35,978 bases of DNA from Candidatus Thiodiazotropha sp. (GTDB taxonomy: Bacteria; Pseudomonadota; Gammaproteobacteria; Chromatiales; Chromatiaceae): positions 1-35,978 of the forward strand of contig JAIVEQ010000040.1 of the NCBI GenBank assembly GCA_023838465.1. Direction: 5' to 3'. The notes under the pieces are model-generated. The model made no database searches. It saw only the letters and a program-made list of their open reading frames with translations, and was not told the DNA's origin. The position numbers and the translations under genes are program-made. Shown piece after piece: positions 1 through 7,216 of the stretch; within the stretch, counting starts at the first letter, position 1, and the number at the start of each line of letters is the position of its first letter.

Positions 1-355
1 TCTGGCCATCTGTTACTCCTGTTGAATTCGATGGGAACAGAATAGACTGGGGGTACTGTGCAGAGTAGATGCTGTTTATTGATCGCTTACCGTTGTGCTC
101 ACTCATGCGGGAGCACCCATTTCCGTGATGTCGATCATGCTGAAGTCGGCCTGGTGAGTAGCAAGAGGAGTAGCCAGGGCTAGTGTCATATGGCCCCTGT
201 ACTGTAACTTCCTGATATTCAGCAGTCAGTTCCCTGAAGGCGGCAGCTACCTCGTTACTGGCAGTCGGTATCGCCGCCAGGGTGATCACTGGCACAAAAT
301 ACCAGTAGTAGTGTCGATTTCCGGCTTGTCTCGGTATCTCATTACAATACGGCAT
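1..355 (-). CDS. possible partial ORF, unknown
   Basis: From an ATG at 355 the minus strand stays open for 118 codons and runs off the window edge, so the stop is not visible. The start reads MPYCNEIPRQAGNRHYYW, followed by a short hydrophobic stretch (YFVPVITLAAIPTA) and then a polar, low-complexity tail rich in Ser, His and Asn. I do not recognise it. No convincing Shine-Dalgarno sequence precedes the ATG, and the tail looks more like translated non-coding DNA than a folded protein. It may be a real small exported protein or chance; the sequence beyond base 1 would decide. Confidence 0.25.
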   Translation of the reverse strand, partial: MPYCNEIPRQAGNRHYYWYFVPVITLAAIPTASNEVAAAFRELTAEYQEVTVQGPYDTSPGYSSCYSPGRLQHDRHHGNGCSRMSEHNGKRSINSIYSAQYPQSILFPSNSTGVTDGQ

Positions 356-437
356 AAGGCCACTGGTGAATCAGGGGACGCCGGGATCGGATTCAGCCGA
401 TTAGGGTGGGTGTGGGTCGGATGGATGGTGTGGTTGC

Positions 438-462
438 TAGGGTGCGGCAAGGCCGCACCCTA
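438..462. repeat. perfect 25-bp palindrome
   Basis: An 11-bp perfect inverted repeat (TAGGGTGCGGC and its complement) with an AAG triloop lies 55 bp beyond the stop of the OmpA-like gene. Neither side has a T-tract, so it is not a classical intrinsic terminator. Very stable palindromes of this GGGTGCG/CGCACCC type are often dispersed REP-like elements in gammaproteobacteria; that reading is an inference from one copy. Confidence 0.5.
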
Positions 463-516
463 TGGCTTAATCTCTCTAGGGAGTGGCCTGCCGCGCCGGT
501 CGCAGCGGGTCCTCTA

Positions 517-1350
517 TCAGTCGCGAATGACGATCTCCACTCGACGATTCTTCAGTCGGCCAGCACTGGTGCTGTTGTCTGTGACGGGTGTGGTCTCACC
601 CATTCCTAGGGTATCGATCCTTGAACCGTCTATACCGGCCTGCATCAAGGCATTCTTGACGGATAGCGCACGTCTTTCTGACAGGTCCTGGTTGAAGGCG
701 TCACTGCCTACGTTGTCGGTGTGGCCCTCCACCAGTACGGTCTTTTCCGGATATTCAGCCAGGAATTTTGCCAATTTATCGATAGTGCTCATGGCGCCTG
801 GCAGGAGCTCGGTCTTTCCTGTGGAGAAGAGTACGTCACCCAGGGTCATGACCATGCCGCGTTCAGTCTTCTTTGCCTGAAGCTCAGCGAGTTCAAGGCG
901 TAGTGCCTCGGCCTTGGCTAGGGCGTTTTCCCGCTCCATCAGGGCAGCTTCCTTATCGCGCAAAGCCTCATCCTTTGCATGCTGTTCGAGCTGAATCTCT
1001 ATCTCTCTTGCCTTCAGTCGCTCCTTGTTTTTTATCTCCCCCAGCTCTTCGAGTTTTGCTGCGGCAGCCTTACGTGCGGCAACTGACTGAGCAATCATTA
1101 CCCGCGTTTTGCCGACGTAAGCTAGCGATGTCATATCTTCTTCATTTTCAGCGGTTGCGGCACGGCTAAGGGCTTTACTGGCACGTTCCAGTTCAGTTGA
1201 CGCATAGCGGAGTAACTGCTCATTTTGTTTGGCTTCTGCATAGGCTTGCTCAGCATCAGTCAGGGCCTGGTTCTTTTGCATGCTGCTACAACCACTCAGC
1301 AGTAGTGCCAGTGAGGTTGCGGCGATCAGATTGATCATTGTTCGAGACAT
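517..1350 (-). CDS. OmpA-family lipoprotein with DUF4398-like N-terminus
   Basis: 277 residues. An N-terminal lipoprotein signal (MSRTMINL then LALLLSGC, acylation at the Cys) is followed by an alanine/glutamate-rich helical region of about 140 residues resembling DUF4398. The C-terminal OmpA-like peptidoglycan-binding domain (about 165-277) contains VEGHTDNVGSDAFNQDLSERRA and ends in NRRVEIVIRD, the usual family signature. It probably anchors the outer membrane to peptidoglycan through its lipid and the OmpA domain. The start is supported by AAGGGGAG about 8 bases upstream. It lies 36 bp downstream of a second DUF4398 lipoprotein gene on the same strand, so the two are probably co-transcribed. 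Family assignment is firm; the exact role is not known. Confidence 0.9.
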   Translation of the reverse strand: MSRTMINLIAATSLALLLSGCSSMQKNQALTDAEQAYAEAKQNEQLLRYASTELERASKALSRAATAENEEDMTSLAYVGKTRVMIAQSVAARKAAAAKLEELGEIKNKERLKAREIEIQLEQHAKDEALRDKEAALMERENALAKAEALRLELAELQAKKTERGMVMTLGDVLFSTGKTELLPGAMSTIDKLAKFLAEYPEKTVLVEGHTDNVGSDAFNQDLSERRALSVKNALMQAGIDGSRIDTLGMGETTPVTDNSTSAGRLKNRRVEIVIRD

Positions 1351-1386
1351 TGTAAATCTCCCCTTATCAATGGGTGTGTTTATGGT

Positions 1387-1782
1387 TTACCTACTCCTGG
1401 CACGCATGATCTCTTCACGCAACACCTGAATGCTGTTTTGCAACTCTTTGACAGCCTTTTCCGTACCCGTTTTGGCTGCAATGGCTTGCGCCAGTTCAGC
1501 ATCGGCCTGGGCCTCTTCTGCAAGTCTTCTTGCTTCGTCAAACTCCTCCTTGGCAATAGCAGTTTCTGCACGTTTCAGTTTCTGTTTGGCACGATCCACA
1601 GCGACGGGTGCATGCATCAATGTCTCTTGACTATCGGCAGCAATAAGAGAGGTTTTTGCCGCTGCCATTTCAGCAACCGGTTCCGGGGTTGAGCTGCAGC
1701 CAACGATAGAGATAAAAATCACAGCAGTGACAAAGGGGAGTGCGCGATTTCGCCTTTGTGGGGGAGTCTTACAGATCATCAT
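1387..1782 (-). CDS. DUF4398 domain lipoprotein
   Basis: 131 residues. A positively charged start is followed by a hydrophobic stretch ending in the lipobox-like ISIVGC, so it is probably a lipoprotein. The mature part is a helical Ala/Glu/Lys-rich region (VDRAKQKLKRAETAIAKEE, then ARRLAEEAQADAELAQA) typical of DUF4398. This resembles the N-terminal half of the downstream OmpA-like protein, so the pair looks like a DUF4398 duplication, one copy fused to OmpA and one free. ATG-ATG at the start leaves a one-codon ambiguity; AAAGGAA lies about 10 bases upstream. No precise function is known for the domain; a periplasmic, envelope-associated role is inferred. Confidence 0.82.
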   Translation of the reverse strand: MMICKTPPQRRNRALPFVTAVIFISIVGCSSTPEPVAEMAAAKTSLIAADSQETLMHAPVAVDRAKQKLKRAETAIAKEEFDEARRLAEEAQADAELAQAIAAKTGTEKAVKELQNSIQVLREEIMRARSR

Positions 1783-2221
1783 GACAATGTTCCTTTATTG
1801 GTATGTGTGGCTGTCCAGAATGTGTATTCCCAGGCTGGATATCCTTGATTATTGGAGTGAATGCTAGCTTCGTCAACCAAACCCACTGACAGTAACCAGT
1901 TTATCTGTTGCCGTCACTTAGGGGTAGGATATTTGTAAGGATAGGGTATCACCTACCTAAATATACATGCTTGAGTTACAACGGGTAGTGCCCCATCCTT
2001 AAGTTCCGGTCAAAGTCTGCCTTAAATAGTCTAGTGGAGCGAGAAAGGCTTTCGTGTGATTACAAAAATTTACGATTTCCAATAGCCAATTTTTGATGTT
2101 GCTACCTAACGCTATTTCATACTGTCCCGCTCACCCAGTGCCTCACTGTTAAATGATCGTGATGTAGGCACTGGGCGTTCTGAATGTAGACATTATAACT
2201 GGTTGAGATACCAAGCCAGGG
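1783..2221. other. 439-bp intergenic region
   Basis: I see no credible gene. It holds the promoter region for the DUF4398/OmpA pair near 1783-1900 and, nearer DUF3501, a 10-bp perfect inverted repeat listed separately. The rest is AT-rich with no RNA gene or repeat that I recognise. Confidence 0.6.
2134..2175 (-). terminator. candidate hairpin ending the rubrerythrin-DUF3501 operon
   Basis: CCCAGTGCCT (2134-2143) pairs perfectly with AGGCACTGGG (2166-2175), 47 bp beyond the DUF3501 stop. The loop is 22 bases and no T-tract follows on the minus strand, so it may act in mRNA end protection rather than as a strict intrinsic terminator. Confidence 0.4.
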
Positions 2222-2806
2222 TTAATGAAGGTCCTTTATCAACGAATCTCTGACCGGTGATCCGAGCATTTCGATCATGTGGTTATAGGCAGGGTGATCA
2301 ATACCTGCAGATAGGGTTGCCCCCCCCTTCAATGCATCGATCATCGCCTGATTCAGTTCGAAGCGGAGAAAGTGCACAGCTGATGTCTTCTCTTCAGTGG
2401 TGCGTTGCAGATCTTCATTGGCGATGGGCCTTACCTTTTCGAAGCCATCGACTTCAATCCAGATGGCCGTTTCGATACCGATCAGTTTTGCCAGCGCCTG
2501 TTTACGCTCCTCCACGTCGTGGTACTCCATCATGAAGGTGGCCTTCCAGTTCATTCCGTCTGGAATCAATGGGTTATAGACATCGAGTTCATCCTGTATG
2601 CCCTGTTGCTCAAAGATTCGTTCAATACGCAGCATCTCCTGCACCTGGTACTGCATGGTGAGCTCATCCTCAAAATAGAGTGCCGCGTGGGGACCTATAG
2701 CCAGCCGCCGACTCTTCTTGTGGTCGATTACACGAGCCCTGAATTCAGGTCGGATACGGGCATACTCTTCGAGACTGTAGAGGTCAGAATGTGAAAGATG
2801 GGTCAT
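2222..2806 (-). CDS. DUF3501 family protein
   Basis: 194 residues counted from the ATG at 2806, chosen because GGAG lies about 7 bases upstream; the frame is open 15 bp further to a TTG. The start MTHLSHSDLYSLEEYARIRPEF and the segment KSRRLAIGPHAALYFEDELTMQYQ are characteristic of DUF3501, a family repeatedly found beside rubrerythrin and a CCG-domain Fe-S protein. The biochemical function is unknown. It is the last gene of the four-gene minus-strand operon, 57 bp downstream of the EncFtn-like gene. Its context points to peroxide or iron handling, probably as an accessory to the redox proteins; that is inference. Confidence 0.85.
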   Translation of the reverse strand: MTHLSHSDLYSLEEYARIRPEFRARVIDHKKSRRLAIGPHAALYFEDELTMQYQVQEMLRIERIFEQQGIQDELDVYNPLIPDGMNWKATFMMEYHDVEERKQALAKLIGIETAIWIEVDGFEKVRPIANEDLQRTTEEKTSAVHFLRFELNQAMIDALKGGATLSAGIDHPAYNHMIEMLGSPVRDSLIKDLH

Positions 2807-2863
2807 CAATTTCTCCTGCAATGAGTTCCATAGATTTATAGGCAGAATGGGTGTTAACAGGCC

Positions 2864-3151
2864 CTATTCATGGGCAATGGTTTTATCGGTAAAGAGGTAA
2901 TCTTTCAGCTCTCTGTCAAAACTGGGATCTTGTCGTCTTATCCACTCCAATACCATTGCGGCATGCTCTTTCTCTTCATCTCTGTTGTGTGCAAGGATAG
3001 CCCGTAATTCAGTATCGCTGCAGGCATCAACTCGTTGGTTGTACCAATCGACAGCCTCCAGCTCCTCCATTAACGAGATGATGGCCCGATGCATGTCCCG
3101 GGTTTCATTACTCAGTTGTTCCACAGGTTCGTGGTAGCCTTCGTTAGACAT
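2864..3151 (-). CDS. EncFtn-type ferritin-like protein lacking a targeting tail
   Basis: 95 residues, start backed by AAGGAG seven bases upstream. The protein matches, from memory, the encapsulated ferritin (EncFtn) of Rhodospirillum rubrum almost residue by residue: ISLMEELEAVDWYNQRVDA and ILAHNRDEEKEHAAMVLEW. The residues equivalent to the EncFtn iron site and entry site are present: Glu29, Glu30, Glu32, Trp36, Tyr37, Glu60 and His63. EncFtn proteins form ring-shaped decamers with ferroxidase activity and normally carry a C-terminal peptide that docks them inside an encapsulin shell. Here the protein stops soon after the DYLFT motif (DYLFTDKTIAHE), with no such peptide, and no encapsulin gene is in the window. 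It lies between the Fe-S protein and DUF3501 genes in the rubrerythrin operon. Iron oxidation or detoxification in the cytosol is the likely role. The family call is strong; shell-free function is inferred. Confidence 0.88.
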   Translation of the reverse strand: MSNEGYHEPVEQLSNETRDMHRAIISLMEELEAVDWYNQRVDACSDTELRAILAHNRDEEKEHAAMVLEWIRRQDPSFDRELKDYLFTDKTIAHE

Positions 3152-3165
3152 GATTTTCTCCTTGA

Positions 3166-4509
3166 TTAAATACCGTAGGCCTTGCGTACCAGGCTGATTG
3201 GATGTTCGGGCTGACGACCATCACGTAGGCCGTTTTCGATATGTTGGCCTGCCATTGGACAATCACTCCCGTAGTGATCTGCTTCGGCCTGTTTGACCCT
3301 GTTGACGACAGGTTTGCCAATTTTCATGGCATGTTGGTGAAATTCGCTCTTGACAGCATAGGTGCCGTCATGACCTGAACAGCGCTCAATGACAGTGACC
3401 TGCGTGTCCGGGAGCAGAGCGAGCAGCTCCTTGGTCTTGGCGCCAACATTCTGTACCCGTTGGTGACAGGCTGCATGATACGCTACCTTGCCCAGACCCT
3501 GTTTGAAGTCGGTCTTTAGCAGTCCCTCTTTGTGGCGAATAATCAGGTATTCAAAAATATCAAAGATGGCCTTTGACACCTTTTTTACTGCCGGGTCATC
3601 CGGGAACAACAGGGGTAGCTCCTGCTTGAACATCAGTGCACAGGAGGGGACGGGTGCGACAATGTCCCAGCCATCATCGACCAGCTTGGCCAGCACCGGA
3701 ATATTGGCATTCTTTGCGGCTTCCACAGCCTCAAGGTTACCCAGCTCCAGTTTCGGCATACCACAACACTGTTCTTTCTCTGCAAGGGTGACTGGGATGT
3801 CGTTATGCTCGAAGACGGCAACCAGATCTTCCCCCAGATGAGGCTCGTTGTAGTTGCCGTAACAAGTACTGAACAGGGCAACCTTGCCTTTTGTGGTGCC
3901 GGCAGGCGTTCCTTCTGCCATTCTGTTTTTTCGGTCAGCCAGACGCTTTCGTAGCGGCTTGCTGTGAAATTCGGGGAGTTTGGCTTCTGGATGCACACCG
4001 AGGGAGTGATCCAGTATCTCACGGAAGTTTTTGGCCTTATTGAATCTGTTCACGACACCCGCAACTATTGGGATGCCTGCCAATTTTCCGAGGTTATCGG
4101 TGCTTGTAAGGAGACGGTCGCGCAGCTTGACGTCACCTTTTTGATACTTGACCGCTTTCCCCCTAAGCATGAGATGTGGAAAGTCGATATTCCACTCATG
4201 TGGTGGTACGTAGGGGCACTTGGTCATGTAACAGAGGTCACATAGATAGCAATGATCAACCACCTGCCAATAATCTTTTTTATCAACACCATCGACCTCC
4301 ATGGTTTCCGACTCGTCAACCAGATCGAACAGTGTTGGGAAGCTTTTACATAGGCTGACACAGCGTCTGCAGCCATGGCACAGGTCAAATACCCGCTCCA
4401 GCTCTGCCATTAGCTTCTCTTCGTTGTAATAATCCGGGTTCTTCCAATCGATGGGGTGCCGTGTCGGGGCCTCCAGATTGCCTTCTCTCTGGCCGGTGGG
4501 TGCTGCCAT
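3166..4509 (-). CDS. Fe-S oxidoreductase, two [4Fe-4S] sites plus CCG domains (GlpC/HdrD-like)
   Basis: 447 residues from the ATG at 4509 (AGGAG 11 bases upstream); the frame extends 69 bp further, but that extension runs through a GC hairpin and is unlikely to be translated. Two ferredoxin-like clusters are visible: CHGCRRCVSLC (Cys44, 47, 50, 54) and CYLCDLCYMTKCP (Cys87, 90, 93, 98). The C-terminal half has two cysteine-rich CCG-type repeats: EKEQCCGMPKLELG is intact, while the second reads ERCSGHDG, with Ser in place of the second Cys. Proteins of this heterodisulfide reductase D/GlpC type carry electrons or reduce disulfides. Sandwiched between rubrerythrin and the EncFtn-like protein, it is a plausible electron donor for peroxide reduction by rubrerythrin, which here lacks its own rubredoxin domain. 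That role is inferred from context. Confidence 0.88.
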   Translation of the reverse strand: MAAPTGQREGNLEAPTRHPIDWKNPDYYNEEKLMAELERVFDLCHGCRRCVSLCKSFPTLFDLVDESETMEVDGVDKKDYWQVVDHCYLCDLCYMTKCPYVPPHEWNIDFPHLMLRGKAVKYQKGDVKLRDRLLTSTDNLGKLAGIPIVAGVVNRFNKAKNFREILDHSLGVHPEAKLPEFHSKPLRKRLADRKNRMAEGTPAGTTKGKVALFSTCYGNYNEPHLGEDLVAVFEHNDIPVTLAEKEQCCGMPKLELGNLEAVEAAKNANIPVLAKLVDDGWDIVAPVPSCALMFKQELPLLFPDDPAVKKVSKAIFDIFEYLIIRHKEGLLKTDFKQGLGKVAYHAACHQRVQNVGAKTKELLALLPDTQVTVIERCSGHDGTYAVKSEFHQHAMKIGKPVVNRVKQAEADHYGSDCPMAGQHIENGLRDGRQPEHPISLVRKAYGI

Positions 4510-4537
4510 GGTTCTGTATACTCCTGATTGAGGCATC

Positions 4538-4589
4538 GGGCGGCCCGCAGGCCGCCCATGGGCTGAACCTGAACCCATGGGCTCAGGTT
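4538..4589 (-). promoter_or_regulatory. double hairpin between rubrerythrin and Fe-S genes
   Basis: Two adjacent inverted repeats fill the spacer. GGGCGGCC (4538-4545) pairs with GGCCGCCC (4550-4557) around a four-base loop. A second near-palindrome, centred on CCCATGGG, spans 4566-4589 with CCTGA/TCAGG arms. No T-tract follows, so partial termination or RNA processing that sets unequal rubrerythrin to downstream gene expression is more likely than full termination. Confidence 0.5.
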
Positions 4590-4603
4590 ACCGAGCTGTG
4601 AAC

Positions 4604-5020
4604 TCAGTCCATTTCGTCCAGGGCTCTCTGGTAACGGTTGGCATGAGAACGCTCGGCTTTTGCCAGGGTCTCAAACCAGTCTGCAACCTCATCGAAGCCT
4701 TCGTCACGGGCCGTCTTAGCCATACCAGGGTACATGTCGGTATATTCATGGGTCTCGCCGGCAACAGCGGCTTTCAGGTTGTCACCGGTTGGGCCGATCG
4801 GCATACCGGTTGCAGGATCGCCACACTGTTCCAGGTATTCCAGATGGCCGTGAGCATGGCCTGTCTCTCCCTCTGCGGTAGAGCGGAACAGAGCAGCGAC
4901 ATCATTGTAGCCCTCAATATCGGCCTTGGCGGCGAAATAGAGGTAACGACGATTGGCTTGTGATTCCCCTGCGAAAGCGTCTTTTAAATTTTGCTCAGTA
5001 TTACTACCTTTGAGTTCCAT
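4604..5020 (-). CDS. rubrerythrin without rubredoxin domain
   Basis: 138 residues, start supported by GGAG eight bases upstream. It is a four-helix ferritin-like di-iron protein: GES (Glu19), EGETGH (Glu52/His55), AGETHEY (Glu89) and KAERSH (Glu123/His126) supply the expected pairs of ExxH-type iron ligands. Classical rubrerythrin has about 190 residues with a C-terminal rubredoxin; that FeCys4 domain is absent, so this is the short sulerythrin/erythrin-like type and needs an outside electron donor. Rubrerythrins reduce hydrogen peroxide in the cytosol. It is first in the operon with the Fe-S protein, EncFtn-like protein and DUF3501. An Irr/PerR-like near-palindrome lies 68 bp upstream of the start. 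Confidence 0.92.
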   Translation of the reverse strand: MELKGSNTEQNLKDAFAGESQANRRYLYFAAKADIEGYNDVAALFRSTAEGETGHAHGHLEYLEQCGDPATGMPIGPTGDNLKAAVAGETHEYTDMYPGMAKTARDEGFDEVADWFETLAKAERSHANRYQRALDEMD

Positions 5021-5087
5021 ATCTGGTTCTCCGAAATGATGGTTATTGTGGAAAGAGACGTCGAGCCATAGCGGCCCTTCGCTGCTG

Positions 5088-5104
5088 TTTAGAATAGTTA
5101 TAAA
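5088..5104 (-). promoter_or_regulatory. Irr/PerR-like operator upstream of rubrerythrin
   Basis: TTTAGAATAGTTATAAA differs at a single half-site base from the iron-control-element pattern TTTAGAA-N3-TTCTAAA that I recall for Irr, and 12 of 14 fixed positions fit a PerR-type box. It lies in the divergent promoter region between rubrerythrin and the Irr-like regulator gene. Recalled consensus plus inference; binding is untested. Confidence 0.55.
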
Positions 5105-5302
5105 ACTGATTGGAAGCTAATGGTCTTTTCAATGGCATTGATAGTCTTTGCCTAATAGTCTCTGGATTGGTATTCAGCTCAGATCAGTGTCCATCCATAC
5201 CCCTTACAAGTTGGGTGCTTTGGTGGCTAGCCAGAAGTAATACTGACCGATAAATAGGGCTAGCCCTTGGCAATACCCTAGAAGAATACTTATACTCTCT
5301 TG

Positions 5303-5737
5303 ATGGATACGAACATCAGCAGATCGAGACAGCAACGGCAGCGCATTGATAAGTTGCTTAACACGTATGGGGTCAATTTGACCAGGCAGCGGCATGTTAT
5401 TGCAGATACCCTCTTCGCACGTGATCAACATGTGACAGCAGACAAGCTGTTTGAGGCGGTCAACAACAGTGGTACCAAGGTATCCAAAGCCACGGTCTAC
5501 AATACACTTGGCTTGTTTGTCAGAAAGGGTCTTGTACGGGAGATCTTTATTGATGCTACCCGTACCTTCTACGATTCAAATACCAGTCGCCACCACCATT
5601 TCTACAATGTCGATACCGGTGATCTGATCGATATGAAAGAGCGCTTGGCGCCACACTTTATTGATCAGGATCTCCCGGACGGAACTGCAATGGATATGGT
5701 AGATTTGGTCATCAGGGTTAAAAACAAGGCCCCTTAA
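5303..5737 (+). CDS. Fur-superfamily regulator, Irr-like
   Basis: 144 residues from the ATG at 5303; a TTG immediately before it is in frame. No strong Shine-Dalgarno is present. The N-terminal winged helix is clear (VNLTRQRHVIADTLFARDQ, SKATVYNTLGLFVRKGLVRE). The dimerisation/metal domain reads TFYDSNTSRHHHFYNVDTG with three consecutive histidines at 97-99, and it contains no cysteine, so the structural CxxC zinc site of Fur and many PerR proteins is missing. The HHH motif and the YDSNT-HHHF context resemble Irr, the haem-responsive iron regulator best known from alphaproteobacteria. It is divergent from the rubrerythrin/EncFtn operon and precedes a cytochrome c peroxidase gene, and probably controls both. 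Irr versus a PerR-like protein is not settled by sequence inspection alone. Confidence 0.85.
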   Translation: MDTNISRSRQQRQRIDKLLNTYGVNLTRQRHVIADTLFARDQHVTADKLFEAVNNSGTKVSKATVYNTLGLFVRKGLVREIFIDATRTFYDSNTSRHHHFYNVDTGDLIDMKERLAPHFIDQDLPDGTAMDMVDLVIRVKNKAP

Positions 5738-6124
5738 AGCCAATCTGGCTTATACATAAACTGACGGTCATTCCTGTGCAATCAGGTATGACGTATCGTT
5801 TTTTATTCATTTGTCTGAATCCTGCCCCTCCAACACGTCATATAAGTTATTTCTTTTATCCCCTTCCCAATCTGGCGAAATAGTTGATCTGCGTCATTGT
5901 TTTAGAATTAGACTAAATCTAATATCTACCCCGCCATGTGTAGGGTATTTCTGTAGCCTAGCTGAAAATAGACATCGTTGGGTCGCTTTCAGATTAGAAC
6001 AATTTAATCAAATACCCCAATGGCCTAGCTATCACCTCCTTCAGGTAACGCGATCCCGAAGGGTGTGAGTATTAATCAAATGAGGGGATGGTTTTACCAG
6101 CCTTATAACTATCAGGTAATGGAT
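5738..6124. other. intergenic region between regulator and peroxidase genes
   Basis: 387 bp. The short open frames here have no family features and I reject them. The notable content is the Fur-family-like palindrome cluster at 5901-5921, listed separately. The rest looks like leader and promoter sequence for the peroxidase gene. Confidence 0.55.
5901..5921 (+). promoter_or_regulatory. overlapping Irr-like palindromes upstream of peroxidase
   Basis: TTTAGAATTAGACTAAA (5901-5917) has perfect TTTAG/CTAAA outer arms and matches 12 of 14 half-site positions of the iron-control-element pattern I recall for Irr. It overlaps a second exact inverted repeat, ATTAGA and TCTAAT separated by five bases. 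It lies about 205 bp before the peroxidase start, so it would need a long leader to act as a promoter operator. Confidence 0.45.
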
Positions 6125-7114
6125 ATGACATTTAAACAAACTGCTACTTTTTCTCTTCTGTTGGGCTTATCTCCAACGATATTTGCAGTGGATGAACCGA
6201 TTCAACCCATTAAGCCGGTTCAAAGTATCAATCTTGGCCAGGTTGAATTGGGCAAGAAGCTCTATTTCGATCCCCGCCTTTCCAAGTCTGGCTTTATCTC
6301 CTGTAACTCCTGTCATAACTTGAGTATGGGTGGAACCGACAATCTCAAGACATCGATCGGCCATAATTGGCAACAGGGTCCAATCAATGCTCCTACAGTA
6401 CTCAACTCAGGCTTAAATTTGGCGCAGTTTTGGGATGGTCGCGCAGCTGATTTAAAGGCTCAGGCTGGTGGACCCATCGCCAATCCAGGTGAGATGGCGG
6501 CCAGCCACACCCTGGCAATCGATGTGTTGGCATCGATCCCTGAATATGTCATGGAGTTCAAGCAGGTGTTCGGCACAAATAAGATCACTATTGAGGAAGT
6601 AACTCAGGCGATAGCAGAGTTTGAAAAGACCCTGGTGACACCAAACTCCCGTTTTGATCAGTGGTTGCTCGGAGAAAAGGCGGCTTTGACCGCTGATGAG
6701 ATGACTGGATATAAACTCTTTAAAGAGAGCGGTTGTGTCAGTTGTCATAACGGCGAGGCTGTTGGTGGCAACTCCTTCCAGAAGATGGGTATTGTTGAAG
6801 TATACAACACCAAGAGTTCAGCCGAGGGCCTGAGTGGCGTGACGGGTAAGGATGCCGATCGCTTTAAGTTCAAGGTGCCAACTCTGCGGAATGTGGAGAT
6901 GACCTACCCCTATTTCCACGATGGTGAGGCGGGGACCTTGACCGAAGCGGTTGATGTGATGGGACGTCTGCAACTGGGCAGGAAATTCAGTGACCTGGAG
7001 AATAGTCAGATTGTGGCGTTCCTGAAAACCTTAACCGGTGATCAGCCTGCTTTCCAGATGCCGATTCTTCCTCCCTCCACGGATAAGACGCCTGTACCAA
7101 GACCCTTCGACTAA
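6125..7114 (+). CDS. di-haem cytochrome c peroxidase
   Basis: 329 residues from the ATG at 6125, which gives a clean Sec signal peptide (MTFKQTATFSLLLGLSPTIFA); in-frame GTG 6065, ATG 6080 and ATG 6119 are alternatives. Two haem c motifs are present: CNSCH at 60-64 and CVSCH at 204-208, each at the start of one of the two cytochrome c domains. VELGKKLYFDPRLSKSG, INAPTVLN and FWDGRA are family signatures of the CcpA/MauG-like peroxidases. The enzyme reduces hydrogen peroxide to water in the periplasm using electrons from small c-type cytochromes or cupredoxins. It follows the Irr-like regulator and carries Irr-like palindromes upstream, linking periplasmic peroxide defence to the cytosolic rubrerythrin operon. 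Confidence 0.92.
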   Translation: MTFKQTATFSLLLGLSPTIFAVDEPIQPIKPVQSINLGQVELGKKLYFDPRLSKSGFISCNSCHNLSMGGTDNLKTSIGHNWQQGPINAPTVLNSGLNLAQFWDGRAADLKAQAGGPIANPGEMAASHTLAIDVLASIPEYVMEFKQVFGTNKITIEEVTQAIAEFEKTLVTPNSRFDQWLLGEKAALTADEMTGYKLFKESGCVSCHNGEAVGGNSFQKMGIVEVYNTKSSAEGLSGVTGKDADRFKFKVPTLRNVEMTYPYFHDGEAGTLTEAVDVMGRLQLGRKFSDLENSQIVAFLKTLTGDQPAFQMPILPPSTDKTPVPRPFD

Positions 7115-7216
7115 AACCTGATGATCGGTCGATCAGGTCTGATGCGCTGATCAATATCGGATACATTTGAGTCTGTCATTGAAGCCCCCCCCCCTGGCGG
7201 GGGGCCTATCCGACAA

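Noticed and set aside
4510..4578. N-terminal extension of the Fe-S protein to 4578
   Set aside because: It would translate through the GC hairpin, has Gly/Pro/Arg-rich sequence with no homology and no ribosome-binding site.
5811..6068. 85-residue ORF between the regulator and peroxidase genes
   Set aside because: Non-ATG start, no ribosome-binding site, no domain; it covers the Irr-like operator region.
7185..7205. C10/G6 run between convergent ccp and glk as an intrinsic terminator
   Set aside because: A stem is possible but there is no T-tract on either strand; kept only as a remark in the glk entry.
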